This document shows, piece after piece, positions 19,623 to 28,038 of a DNA stretch of 40,698 nt. The position numbers were made by a program, and so were the translations under genes. Origin of the DNA: Sphingobacterium cavernae (lineage in GTDB: Bacteria; Bacteroidota; Bacteroidia; Sphingobacteriales; Sphingobacteriaceae); the NCBI RefSeq assembly GCF_008520265.1, contig NZ_VIQM01000043.1:1-40698 (forward strand), read 5' to 3'. Within the stretch, counting starts at the first letter, position 1. Every line of letters begins with the position of its first letter. The notes under the pieces are model-generated. The model searched no databases. It was not told where the DNA came from and saw nothing but the letters and a program-made list of their open reading frames with translations.

Positions 19623-20309
19623 TTTAATTGCTTTCGGTGTCGTAGCGATAAATTCTTTCAAATAATAAGGCTCGAAATAGATAAGATCTTCAAAATCTTG
19701 TTTGTTGAATTTCTCGAAAGCTGATTTCGCTAAATATGCAGAAGAATGTTTGTAACTACTATCAATGGTAATATTAGATGATTCCTCAAAAGTAGCTTTT
19801 AATTTTTCTGCGCCTGAACCAAATAAACAAATTTGCTTATCTGCGTAAGCTGAAAATGTTTCCGAATCAATAATCACAGCTTCGGTTTCTTTCAGCAGAT
19901 TTCCTTGTGCATCCAGAGTCATCATGTACACTTCCATACGACGAGCATCCAACATCGGGATATATAGGTCAAACTTATCTTGCGGAAGTGAAGTATAACT
20001 CATATACATGCTTTCTAAAGTATTCACTGCTAACAATGGAATATCCAATGCATAACACAGTCCCTTGGCTGTAGAAACTCCAATACGCAGACCTGTGTAA
20101 GAACCAGGACCTTTACTCACCGCTATTGCGGAAAGATCTTGGTAAGACAGATTTGTGTTTTGCAACAATTGGTCAATAAAAATAGTTAATTTTGAAGCAT
20201 GCAAATTTGGTTCCGCTGCATCAAACTTATCTATAATCTGACCATTAAGACTGAGCGAAACAGAACAAACTTCAGTCGCCGTATCAATTTGCAAAATATA
20301 TGTACTCAT
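19617..20309 (-). CDS. tsaB: tRNA threonylcarbamoyladenosine biosynthesis protein TsaB
   Basis: 230 residues from the ATG at 20307-20309; a TTG two codons upstream (20315) is a weaker option. The actin-like ATPase-fold protein partners TsaD and TsaE in forming t6A at A37 of ANN-decoding tRNAs. The N-terminus reads ILQIDTATEVCSVSL, and the TsaB signature KGPGSYTGLRIGVSTAKGL is present (about 66-84). Its domain is shorter than TsaD and lacks the metal-binding histidines, which separates it from TsaD. It lies 15 bases downstream of yidD on the same strand and probably shares the rpmH-rnpA-yidD transcript. Confidence 0.94.
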   Translation of the reverse strand: MSTYILQIDTATEVCSVSLSLNGQIIDKFDAAEPNLHASKLTIFIDQLLQNTNLSYQDLSAIAVSKGPGSYTGLRIGVSTAKGLCYALDIPLLAVNTLESMYMSYTSLPQDKFDLYIPMLDARRMEVYMMTLDAQGNLLKETEAVIIDSETFSAYADKQICLFGSGAEKLKATFEESSNITIDSSYKHSSAYLAKSAFEKFNKQDFEDLIYFEPYYLKEFIATTPKAIKL

Positions 20310-20324
20310 CTTCAACCAATAATA

Positions 20325-20576
20325 TTAAGGAATAGGATCGTGTCCATGACCGCCCCAAGGATTGCATCTTGCGATACGTTTTATTGTTAGCCAACCACCT
20401 TTAAAAGGACCGTACTTCAATATCGCTTCCTTGCCGTATTGTGAGCAAGTAGGTGTATACCTACAATTGGCGCCCAGCAAAGGCGAAATGAAAAGCTGAT
20501 ATATTTTTATGAGAAATAAAAATAGGTACTTTAAACACCATAATATCAAATTCCAAATGTTAAGCAGAAATTGCAT
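20325..20576 (-). CDS. yidD: Membrane protein insertion efficiency factor YidD
   Basis: 83 residues with one N-terminal hydrophobic stretch and the family core [22 protein letters not shown], followed by [19 protein letters not shown]. The three conserved cysteines are present. YidD helps YidC-dependent insertion of inner-membrane proteins. The start lies inside the end of rnpA (17-base overlap), the usual rnpA-yidD arrangement. Confidence 0.95.
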   Translation of the reverse strand: MQFLLNIWNLILWCLKYLFLFLIKIYQLFISPLLGANCRYTPTCSQYGKEAILKYGPFKGGWLTIKRIARCNPWGGHGHDPIP

Positions 20577-20949
20577 CGACCAACTGTTTAAGTGTTTTGT
20601 TCATCTTTGTAAACAACAACTCAAAACCCAACTCTTCCTTGCCCACATATTGAATTGCCATATCCAAATTTAACGAGAGTTTATTTACTTCTTCGTACAA
20701 CAACTCATTTTTTTGCAAACGATATACTTCGCGTATTAATCGCTTAATACGATTGCGGTCATGTGCATGCTTAAATCTACGTTTCGAAACAGATAAAATT
20801 ACCTGAACAGGATATAGGTTCTCTTGAGCTGGACTAACTAAATAAACAACTCGAAAGGGGTAAACAACAAAAGAAGAACCCCTATGAAAAAGAGAATCAA
20901 TTTTTCTCTTACTACACAGTCGTTCTTCTTTGGTAAATGTTTTTCTCAT
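20560..20949 (-). CDS. rnpA: Ribonuclease P protein component
   Basis: 129 residues. The RNR signature [17 protein letters not shown] (61-77) binds the RNase P RNA that trims the 5' ends of tRNA precursors. The N-terminus [20 protein letters not shown] and the preceding strand PFRVVYLV are typical. It follows rpmH by 60 bases. In many bacteria dnaA lies on the other side of rpmH; here it does not. Confidence 0.95.
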   Translation of the reverse strand: MRKTFTKEERLCSKRKIDSLFHRGSSFVVYPFRVVYLVSPAQENLYPVQVILSVSKRRFKHAHDRNRIKRLIREVYRLQKNELLYEEVNKLSLNLDMAIQYVGKEELGFELLFTKMNKTLKQLVDAISA

Positions 20950-21009
20950 CAGATGACTAGTTTGGCCGGAATATAGCCACAGTAAAAGTCACCGGCGCTA
21001 AAAAAAGAA

Positions 21010-21168
21010 TTAGCCTTTATGACGGTATTCGTCAGAAACTGTTAGACGTTTTCTACCTTTTGCTCTACGAGACGCTAATACTCTTCTACCATTAGCTGTG
21101 CTCATACGCTCTCTAAAACCGTGCTTATTTCTTCTTTTTCTTTGCGAAGGCTGAAATGTTCTTTTCAT
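21010..21168 (-). CDS. rpmH: 50S ribosomal protein L34
   Basis: A 52-codon gene translated by hand: [20 protein letters not shown], then [20 protein letters not shown], then [12 protein letters not shown] and TAA at 21010-21012. This is a textbook L34, very basic with the MKRTFQPS start and the [16 protein letters not shown] core. It is first in the rpmH-rnpA-yidD(-tsaB) unit. Confidence 0.97.
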   Translation of the reverse strand: MKRTFQPSQRKRRNKHGFRERMSTANGRRVLASRRAKGRKRLTVSDEYRHKG

Positions 21169-21271
21169 GACGCTCTATTATCTTTATTATTTTTTTCTAT
21201 TAACCAAATATTACCCCCTAAGAGGAATGCAAAAGTACTGTATAATTTCAATATATACAAGTATATGAAAG

Positions 21272-21301
21272 AAAAAAGTTCACAATACACTTATGAACTT
21301 T
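21272..21301 (-). terminator. Probable terminator of mscL
   Basis: AAAGTTCA (21275-21282) pairs with TGAACTTT (21294-21301) across an 11-base loop, and the minus strand continues into Ts. It starts 25 bases after the mscL stop. Shorter and looser than the others in the window. Confidence 0.5.
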
Positions 21302-21325
21302 CCTCCTTTTTCGGAACAGAAAAAA

Positions 21326-21745
21326 CTATTTATTTCTCAACAAATCTCTAATTTCTGCAAGTAACACTTCTTCATTAGAAGGCCCTGCAGGCGCAGCAGC
21401 TGGCTTTTCTTCTTTTTTCTTCAATGAATTTAAAGCTTTTATCACCACAAAAATACAGAATGCAATTATCAAGAACTGAATAACAACATTTATAAAATTG
21501 CCATAATTCAATGTTACAGCTGGAGTCAAAATAGAACCATCTGCATTCAAAACAGCCTCTTTCAACGTTAATACCTTCTCAGAGAAATCAACGCCTCCTG
21601 TAATGACACCAATAATTGGCATAATTAAATCATCCACTAAAGATGTGACAATTTTGCCAAACGCTCCGCCGATAACAACACCGACCGCTAGGTCAATTAC
21701 GTTACCACGCATAGCGAATTCCTTAAATTCTTTTATAAATCCCAT
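21326..21745 (-). CDS. mscL: Large-conductance mechanosensitive channel MscL
   Basis: 139 residues. The N-terminal amphipathic helix [20 protein letters not shown] runs into TM1 with [16 protein letters not shown], the glycine/alanine pore lining typical of MscL. A periplasmic loop (about 52-80) follows, then TM2 ([20 protein letters not shown]) and a cytoplasmic helix [12 protein letters not shown]. MscL opens under membrane tension to release osmolytes on hypo-osmotic shock. Single-gene unit, divergent from the response regulator at 21915. Confidence 0.96.
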   Translation of the reverse strand: MGFIKEFKEFAMRGNVIDLAVGVVIGGAFGKIVTSLVDDLIMPIIGVITGGVDFSEKVLTLKEAVLNADGSILTPAVTLNYGNFINVVIQFLIIAFCIFVVIKALNSLKKKEEKPAAAPAGPSNEEVLLAEIRDLLRNK

Positions 21746-21914
21746 AATAATTTTATTTTAATGAAACAAAAATAAGATAAAAATTCTAATTTAGATAGCA
21801 CAATTATACACATCAGTTTTTTAAAATTAAAAGATTATCCTTGATAGAATAATTAGTTTAAAATAATAAAAATATTCTTATATTAATTATCGAAAAATAA
21901 CACACCAAATCACC

Positions 21915-22559
21915 ATGAATAGTATCCTTATAGCAGATGACCACAGCATTGTACGATTTGGTACTGCTGTAGCCATTAATGAAACATTCAAGGAGGCACA
22001 GATAACGCATGCATCCACTATTAAAGAGGTGTACTCTCACCTGAATTTCAAACGTTTTGATCTGCTCCTTTTGGACATTAACATGCCTGGAGGAAATAAT
22101 ATCAGCGTCATTAAAGAGGTATTGGATTTACAACCGGATTTAAAAATATTAGTATTTTCATCTTATGACGAAAATATTTATGCGTTACGCTACATAGAAG
22201 CGGGCGCTGCAGGGTATTTAAATAAGAATACAGCGATGGAAGAACTGAATAACGCTATCACAAGTATTCAAGAACGAGGGAAATATATGTCTCCTGCTGT
22301 AAGAAATCTATATATTCAAAAGTTGACAAGCACCAAATCAAGTATAGATAAGGCTAATCCTCTTAATAAATTATCTAACCGTGAAATGGACGTCGCTAAA
22401 CACCTCATAGAGGGCCATGGCATCCTTGAAGTATCAAACCTATTGGATTTGAGCTCTTCGACGGTAAGCACCTACAAGAGCCGTATTTTTGAAAAATTAG
22501 GGGTAACGAATATTCCCGAGTTGATTGAACTATTTAATCTACATGCGCAAAACACCTAG
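21915..22559 (+). CDS. Orphan NarL/FixJ (LuxR-type) response regulator
   Basis: 214 residues. The receiver domain (1-120) has the acidic pair D8-D9, phospho-acceptor D54 in LLLLDINMPGG, S82/S83 and K104. The C-terminal winged/LuxR helix-turn-helix (about 150-205) reads LSNREMDVAKHLIEGHG then SSSTVSTYKSRIFEKLGV. All phosphorylation residues are present, so it should be a normal phospho-switch. No histidine kinase is encoded in the window, so the partner and targets are unknown. It is divergent from mscL and convergent with ftsZ. The last helix LPELI-like segment (IPELIELF) fits NarL-type regulators. Confidence 0.92.
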   Translation: MNSILIADDHSIVRFGTAVAINETFKEAQITHASTIKEVYSHLNFKRFDLLLLDINMPGGNNISVIKEVLDLQPDLKILVFSSYDENIYALRYIEAGAAGYLNKNTAMEELNNAITSIQERGKYMSPAVRNLYIQKLTSTKSSIDKANPLNKLSNREMDVAKHLIEGHGILEVSNLLDLSSSTVSTYKSRIFEKLGVTNIPELIELFNLHAQNT

Positions 22560-22589
22560 TAAATAGAATGTATTTCGCTAAGACATAGT

Positions 22590-22615
22590 AAAGGCTCAAC
22601 AATTGTTGAGCCTTT
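22590..22615. terminator. Bidirectional terminator between the response regulator and ftsZ
   Basis: AAAGGCTCAAC (22590-22600) and GTTGAGCCTTT (22605-22615) form a perfect 11-bp stem with an AATT loop. It sits between the converging stops at 22559 and 22637, with Ts following on both strands. Confidence 0.8.
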
Positions 22616-22636
22616 ACTTTATAACTTTACTTTATT

Positions 22637-24337
22637 TTAATCGACATTGTCGTGTAAGAATGAATTATTCGAACGAATCTCCGTAACACCATCATCGAAT
22701 GATAACGTAAAACGTGAGACTTGTGAATCCGAAGAATGAGGCACATCGTCTAAAGATTTTTGTTTTCTCTTGTATGCAGGCTCATTTTCTAATTCTTGTA
22801 AACCATTTGAAGATTTCAACTTCATACTCAATTCTTTCAAACGTAAGATACGCTCTTTAGTTTTTAGTAATTGATCTTCAAAATTTACTTCCTCTTCTAC
22901 TTTTACAGTAGTATGTGCAATATTCGAAACATGATTAGTTTCTACAATATTATTTACTTCTTCCTCGACTTGCTCATCTACTTTTTCTTCGTAAGCATCA
23001 AAAACAGTAGGTAACTTGAATTCAAAAACAGAAGGTGAAGTTTTTAGCTCAAAACCACCGTTATCCTCAACAGTTTCTTCTGCCGTAAAATCATCTTGAA
23101 CATCTAAAGTATGACGTACTACATTTGATTCTTGCTGCACCGCAATATTCGACACATTTGTTTTCAACGGATTGAAAAGATCAGCTTGAGGCGTTGTTGC
23201 AGGTTGAACTACATTGGCTGGTGTAACCACCGGAGTTACATATGCTGGAGTAGATTGCGCTACTGGTTTTTCAGCAAATTGATTTTGTGATACAGGTTTA
23301 ATAAATGAGTGAACTGTTTCTGGGGTTAAAGGCAAAGCAACTTTTTCGTTTTCCTTTTCTTTCATGCGCTCTTCAGCCGTCTGGAATCCTGTAGCAATAA
23401 TTGTTACAGACAAGTCATCTTCCAATGCCTCATCAATACAGTTACCCCAAATTAAGTCAGCTGTTAAACCTGCCTTTTCTTGTATGTAATCCGTCACAAT
23501 TGCCACCTCATCCATCGTTACTTCTTTTTTACCAGAAGTAATATTCAATAAGATATAACGAGCGCCTTCGATTTCATTATCTTTCAATAATGGAGAAGCC
23601 AATGCTCCAGTTACAGCCTCAATAGCACGATTCTCTCCAGAAGCAATATGGTTACCCATAATAGCGACACCACTATCATTCATTACAGTGCGCACATCTT
23701 TAAAATCGACGTTTACATAACCTGGAATAGTAATGATTTCGGCGATACCTTTTGCAGCCGTAGTCAATATATCATCTGCTTTAGCAAAAGCAGCTGTCAT
23801 TGTCAAGTTTCCGAAGATCTCACGTAATCTATCGTTAGAAATTACAAGGTAAGAATCTACATATTTACGCAATTCATTTAAGCCTTCTTCCGCTTGTGAA
23901 CGACGTTTTTTACCTTCGAATGTAAAAGGAGTTGTGATTATAGCTACAGTCAAGATTCCCATTTCCTTAGCCGCTTTAGCCAAGACAGGACTTGCACCAG
24001 TACCTGTACCACCACCCATTCCGGCAGTGATAAAAAGCATCTTAGTGTTAGTACCTAACATTCTTTTGATATCATCAATACTTTCGATAGCAGAATTTTC
24101 GCCTACATCAGGATCAGCGCCAGCACCCATACCTTCAGTTAGACTCGTTCCCAATTGTACTTTGTTAGGAATAGGACTTAATTCCAATGCTTGCGCATCT
24201 GTATTACACACTATAAAATCAACTCCGCTAATCCCTTGCTTGTACATGTGATTAACGGCATTGCCACCGCCACCACCAACACCTATAACCTTGATTATAG
24301 ATGATTGTTCCTTTAACATTTCAAATTGTATCGACAT
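22637..24337 (-). CDS. ftsZ: Cell division protein FtsZ
   Basis: 566 residues. The tubulin-like GTPase polymerises into the Z ring. The nucleotide loop GGGTGTG (108-114), the N-terminal VIGVGGGGGNAVNHM and the synergy-loop region NVDFKDV (209-215) are intact. The globular part ends near 320. A linker of about 200 residues rich in Pro, Gln, Glu and Val follows, then a C-terminal block with KRKQKSLDDVP and SRFTLSFDDGVTEIR. The protein is much longer than E. coli FtsZ (383), as is usual in Sphingobacteria. It is last in the division cluster and separated from ftsA by 140 bases. Confidence 0.97.
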   Translation of the reverse strand: MSIQFEMLKEQSSIIKVIGVGGGGGNAVNHMYKQGISGVDFIVCNTDAQALELSPIPNKVQLGTSLTEGMGAGADPDVGENSAIESIDDIKRMLGTNTKMLFITAGMGGGTGTGASPVLAKAAKEMGILTVAIITTPFTFEGKKRRSQAEEGLNELRKYVDSYLVISNDRLREIFGNLTMTAAFAKADDILTTAAKGIAEIITIPGYVNVDFKDVRTVMNDSGVAIMGNHIASGENRAIEAVTGALASPLLKDNEIEGARYILLNITSGKKEVTMDEVAIVTDYIQEKAGLTADLIWGNCIDEALEDDLSVTIIATGFQTAEERMKEKENEKVALPLTPETVHSFIKPVSQNQFAEKPVAQSTPAYVTPVVTPANVVQPATTPQADLFNPLKTNVSNIAVQQESNVVRHTLDVQDDFTAEETVEDNGGFELKTSPSVFEFKLPTVFDAYEEKVDEQVEEEVNNIVETNHVSNIAHTTVKVEEEVNFEDQLLKTKERILRLKELSMKLKSSNGLQELENEPAYKRKQKSLDDVPHSSDSQVSRFTLSFDDGVTEIRSNNSFLHDNVD

Positions 24338-24365
24338 AATAATATCCTATTTATAAGAGAACTGC

Positions 24366-24395
24366 CAAGCTTAACATTTAACCCAAACTCAACAA
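24366..24395 (-). promoter_or_regulatory. Candidate internal promoter for ftsZ
   Basis: On the minus strand TTG (24393-24395) is followed after exactly 19 bases by TAAGCTTG (24366-24373), one mismatch from TAnnTTTG. Transcription would start about 22 bases before the ftsZ ATG. This is the only non-compact junction in the cluster, which fits a separate ftsZ promoter. Confidence 0.38.
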
Positions 24396-24426
24396 TTCGA
24401 ATGTAATAATACCAAAATCTTAACAA

Positions 24427-24476
24427 GAGTTTTCCACATTTGTTAAATTGTGGAAAACTCCATCCAGTGTGGAAAA
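24427..24476. promoter_or_regulatory. Three DnaA-box-like 9-mers, two forming a 12-bp hairpin, between ftsA and ftsZ
   Basis: TTTTCCACA, which fits the relaxed DnaA box TTWTNCACA, occurs at 24430-24438 (plus), 24449-24457 (minus) and 24468-24476 (minus). The first two are arms of a perfect 12-bp inverted repeat (24427-24438 with 24449-24460). The minus-strand continuation after the hairpin has no T run, so it is not a normal terminator of ftsA. DnaA binding is inferred from the motif alone; an RNA hairpin acting on the ftsA 3' end is the alternative. Confidence 0.45.
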
Positions 24477-24477
24477 G

Positions 24478-25845
24478 TTATTTTTTTCCGATATAAGTTT
24501 CGTCGTCTATTTCTTGATTATCCTTGATAAATTCTGAGATAATTTTAGTAAACCAACTCTCTTTTTTACTTTGTTTTTCTGCGATTTCACCAACTTTCTC
24601 TTTGCGTGGTTTTTTAAGCTCACGCTCCTCTGAAGCCATATTTTGCTCGTCTTCGACAGTTTGAATTCCTTTGATCAACAACCCAATACTTGTTGCATAC
24701 ATTGGGGATTTCATTTCCTCCAATGTTTGTTTATTTAGCATGTCAGTTTTTGCCAAATATTCATTTGGATAACCAATACGACAATCGATTCCAGTGATGT
24801 ATTCCACCAATTGAACCAAATGTTTTAATTGTGCACCACCACCAGTGATAACGATGCCCGCGATTAATTTATCTTCGTAACCCGAAGCTTTGATTTCATA
24901 ATACACGTGCTCAATAATTTCTTCCATTCTCGCTTGAATAATATAAGCAAGATTTTTAACAGAAATCTCTTTAGAGTCACGACCACGAATACCTGGAACG
25001 CAGATAACTTCGTTTTCTTTATTTTCATCAGCCAAAGCCGAACCGTATCTAACTTTTAATTGCTCAGCTTGATTTCGAAGGACAGCACAACCTTGACGAA
25101 TATCTTCTGTTACAATATTACCACCTAAAGGAATTACAGCAGTATGACGGATAATACCTTCGTGGAAAATAGCCACATCGGTAGTACCACCGCCTATATC
25201 AACAAGAACTACACCAGCCATTTTTTCTTCTTCATCCAATACAGCTTCGGATGATGCAAGAGGCTCAAGTACCAATGAAGACACTTCTAAATCAGAATTA
25301 TCTACACATTTCTTGATATTTTTGATATCAGTAACACGACCTGAAATGATATGGAAATTAGCTTCCATACGACGACCAGCCATACCTATTGGTTCTTTGA
25401 TACCTGGTTCATTGTCAATCGTAAACTCCTGAGGCAACACATGAATAATTTCTTCCCCTGGAGGCAAAACCAATTTGTACATATCCGAAATCAATCGTTC
25501 TACATCAAGACGGTTGATTTCATCATCATCGCTTTTGGTTAATATTCCGCGATGTTGAATACTTTTGATATGCTGACCCGCGATACCCACATTGACTACT
25601 TTAATATCCACATTGGACTGTCCCTCTGCTGAAGAAACGGCCTCACGAATACTAAATACAGTCTTTTGAATATTAGCTACTACACCACGATTCACACCGG
25701 CAGATTCTGCCTTACCCACGCCTAATAATTCAATTTTGTTTGTACCACTGCGTCGTCCTACAGTAACACAAATCTTTGTCGTACCGATATCTAAACCAAC
25801 GATGATCGGATTTTCTTTTTCAATGTCTGTAATTCTTGGTTTCAT
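24478..25845 (-). CDS. ftsA: Cell division protein FtsA
   Basis: 455 residues. This actin-like ATPase tethers FtsZ to the membrane. Phosphate loops VGLDIGTTKICVTVG (17-31) and VVLVDIGGGTTDVAIF (about 217-232) and the adenosine motif GIVITGGGAQL (about 334-344) are clear. The tail WFTKIISEFIKDNQ is the amphipathic membrane-targeting helix, preceded by a Lys/Glu-rich linker; about 12 residues (EIDDETYIGKK) follow it, so the helix is not the extreme C-terminus. The gene starts 12 bases after ftsQ. Confidence 0.96.
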   Translation of the reverse strand: MKPRITDIEKENPIIVGLDIGTTKICVTVGRRSGTNKIELLGVGKAESAGVNRGVVANIQKTVFSIREAVSSAEGQSNVDIKVVNVGIAGQHIKSIQHRGILTKSDDDEINRLDVERLISDMYKLVLPPGEEIIHVLPQEFTIDNEPGIKEPIGMAGRRMEANFHIISGRVTDIKNIKKCVDNSDLEVSSLVLEPLASSEAVLDEEEKMAGVVLVDIGGGTTDVAIFHEGIIRHTAVIPLGGNIVTEDIRQGCAVLRNQAEQLKVRYGSALADENKENEVICVPGIRGRDSKEISVKNLAYIIQARMEEIIEHVYYEIKASGYEDKLIAGIVITGGGAQLKHLVQLVEYITGIDCRIGYPNEYLAKTDMLNKQTLEEMKSPMYATSIGLLIKGIQTVEDEQNMASEERELKKPRKEKVGEIAEKQSKKESWFTKIISEFIKDNQEIDDETYIGKK

Positions 25846-25857
25846 ATGCTGTATTTT

Positions 25858-26676
25858 TTAATTTTTCATGTTAATTTTCATCTGCAAGCTGTCCATGTAC
25901 CACCCCTCTCTTCGCTCGCAGATAATTTGCCCGCCGTACTTCACATTTACTTTAGCGTACGCTTCCGTTCCTACTTTTGGCAATATATTTTTGTAATACA
26001 TTTCCAATCTTCTGAGTTTGTATTCCAAAGAATCCGCTGATCCAATTACCAACAATTCTTTGCCTACACGTGGAATTAACTCGATATCATCTTGTTCATT
26101 GACATAAATCTGAACAATTTGATTTTCCCACAAATCATTTCCTTTTACGTGCTCCACAATCTGAACCAAATCCTTTACCATTTTAGTTTCAATTGGTTCT
26201 AAAGGCTTATTATAACTCTCCTTAATCTTGCCATTAGCAACCAAAACATGCGGCACGTATTTCAATGTTACAGGAATTTTATGTCCTTTAGTATCCACAT
26301 AAAATTCGCGCCCATCTTTGTTTATCACTCGGAGAATCACTTCTCGTTGCTGTACATTGACATTGATTGTACCATCCATATCCGTATGAATCTCAGCATT
26401 TGACACATAAGGTAATTTCTCAATGGCACGCTCTATATCTTCATATTTTATAGTTTGCAATTCTTTACCTATTACAGCACCAAATTGATTATTTACCATC
26501 TTTGAAATATCATGTTGATCGATAAAAGTTTCCTTACCTTCTACATTTACTTTCAACGCTGTGCAAACCTGCGCCTTATCCTTATTACTAATCATACCCA
26601 TGAGCACTACCAATCCCACCAAGGCGCTAACGCCTAGGAAAGTATAGAATACGAGTCCCCATTTGATGTTCTTCAT
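25858..26676 (-). CDS. ftsQ: Cell division protein FtsQ/DivIB
   Basis: 272 residues with a short cytoplasmic start, one membrane helix (about 8-28, VFYTFLGVSALVGLVVLMGM) and a periplasmic part. The POTRA-like region (about 38-112) reads ALKVNVEGKETFIDQHDISK and IERAIEKLPYVSNAEIHTD; the rest is the FtsQ beta domain. FtsQ is the hub of the divisome connecting early and late proteins. Sequence similarity across phyla is low, so the call rests on this topology and on position between murC and ftsA. Confidence 0.9.
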   Translation of the reverse strand: MKNIKWGLVFYTFLGVSALVGLVVLMGMISNKDKAQVCTALKVNVEGKETFIDQHDISKMVNNQFGAVIGKELQTIKYEDIERAIEKLPYVSNAEIHTDMDGTINVNVQQREVILRVINKDGREFYVDTKGHKIPVTLKYVPHVLVANGKIKESYNKPLEPIETKMVKDLVQIVEHVKGNDLWENQIVQIYVNEQDDIELIPRVGKELLVIGSADSLEYKLRRLEMYYKNILPKVGTEAYAKVNVKYGGQIICERREGWYMDSLQMKINMKN

Positions 26677-26678
26677 AA

Positions 26679-28034
26679 TTATTTCGCAATAATTGCTTTA
26701 AGTGGTCTTACCAATCTGTCAATATCACCAGCTCCTACCGTCACTACGAGCTCTGGCTTCTCATTTTCAACGTATTCTAAAACTTGCTTGGGAGTTAATA
26801 CACGTTTGTTTTCTAAATCAATTTTCTCTAACAACCAAGAAGAAGTCACGCCTTCGATTGGCAATTCACGTGCTGGATAAATTTCCATCAGCAATAAATC
26901 ATCCGCCATACCCAACGCTTCAGCAAATCCTTCTACAAAATCTCGTGTACGCGAGAACAAATGCGGTTGGAAAACGACCGTAATCTTTTTCGCAGGATAA
27001 AGCTTCTTCAACGAAGAAAGAAATGCTCTTAACTCCTCCGGGTGATGCGCATAGTCGTCAATATATATCGCATTTTGCTGACGCACGATGTATTCAAAAC
27101 GTCTTTTAGCTCCGCTGAAATTTGCTAATGCAGCAACAATTTTATCTTGATCAATTTCTAATAATAATGCTACGGTTATTGCCGCTACAGCATTTTCAAT
27201 ATTGTGTAGACCAGCAATACCCATCTTGATATTTGAGATACGCAAATCACCTTTTACATAATCAAAATGAAATTCGCCATCGATCACTTCAATATGCTCC
27301 GCATGCGCATCCGCTTGCTCGTCTTTCGAGTAAGAAATATCACCCGAAAACGGCAAACCCTTTTTCACAATACGATGACCACCTTCTACCACTCTATCCA
27401 AGTACATTTTGAACGAATCAATCAAATGCGATTCATCACCGTAAATATCCAAGTGATCCGCATCCGCAGAAGTCACAACCGCGATATTAGGATGTAAAGT
27501 CAAGAAAGAACGATCATACTCATCCGCTTCTACTACCACAACATTGTTGTCACCATACAACACATTCGTATTGTAATTGGAACTGATTCCACCCAAGAAA
27601 GCTGAACAGTCATAGCCCGAATCTTTTAATATATGTGCGATCATCGTCGACGTAGTAGTTTTACCATGTGTACCTGCTACACCTATGGTGAAACGACTAG
27701 CACTGATAAATCCTAAAACTTGAGAACGTTTAAAAATTTCGAAACCTTTATCAATAAAATAGTTTTTGATTTTCAAATCCTTCGGAACAGCTGGCGTAAA
27801 AATCACCAAGGTCTCAGCTGAAGGTTGATCAAATTCAGCTGGAATTAAAGCGATATCATCTTGATAAACGACATCAATTCCTTCCTGTACAAGCGCAAGC
27901 GTCAAATCAGTTTCTGTACGGTCGTAGCCGACAACCTTACAGCCCAAATGCTGGAAGTAGCGTGCCAAACCACTCATACCAATACCACCGATACCGATAA
28001 GATAAACTTGCTTTATTTGATCAATATTTATCAT
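26679..28034 (-). CDS. murC: UDP-N-acetylmuramate--L-alanine ligase
   Basis: 451 residues. It adds L-alanine to UDP-MurNAc, the first peptide step of peptidoglycan precursor synthesis in the cytoplasm. The N-terminal UDP-binding start VYLIGIGGIGMSGLA (11-25) is the MurC form; the ATP loop is GTHGKTTT (121-128), with the Mur-ligase VVVEADEYDRSFL and the third-domain YIDDYAHHPEEL. The text fits MurC rather than MurD/E, which use GSNGK or GTNGK loops. It is 4 bases after murG and 2 before ftsQ. Confidence 0.97.
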   Translation of the reverse strand: MINIDQIKQVYLIGIGGIGMSGLARYFQHLGCKVVGYDRTETDLTLALVQEGIDVVYQDDIALIPAEFDQPSAETLVIFTPAVPKDLKIKNYFIDKGFEIFKRSQVLGFISASRFTIGVAGTHGKTTTSTMIAHILKDSGYDCSAFLGGISSNYNTNVLYGDNNVVVVEADEYDRSFLTLHPNIAVVTSADADHLDIYGDESHLIDSFKMYLDRVVEGGHRIVKKGLPFSGDISYSKDEQADAHAEHIEVIDGEFHFDYVKGDLRISNIKMGIAGLHNIENAVAAITVALLLEIDQDKIVAALANFSGAKRRFEYIVRQQNAIYIDDYAHHPEELRAFLSSLKKLYPAKKITVVFQPHLFSRTRDFVEGFAEALGMADDLLLMEIYPARELPIEGVTSSWLLEKIDLENKRVLTPKQVLEYVENEKPELVVTVGAGDIDRLVRPLKAIIAK

Positions 28035-28038
28035 TTGT

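Noticed and set aside
20325..21168. Replication origin near rpmH-rnpA
   Set aside because: dnaA is not adjacent, and no DnaA-box cluster was seen around rpmH.
24427..24460. Hairpin after ftsA as an intrinsic terminator
   Set aside because: The minus-strand sequence after the stem lacks a T run; a terminator here would also cut ftsZ from the cluster, although an ftsZ promoter would compensate.
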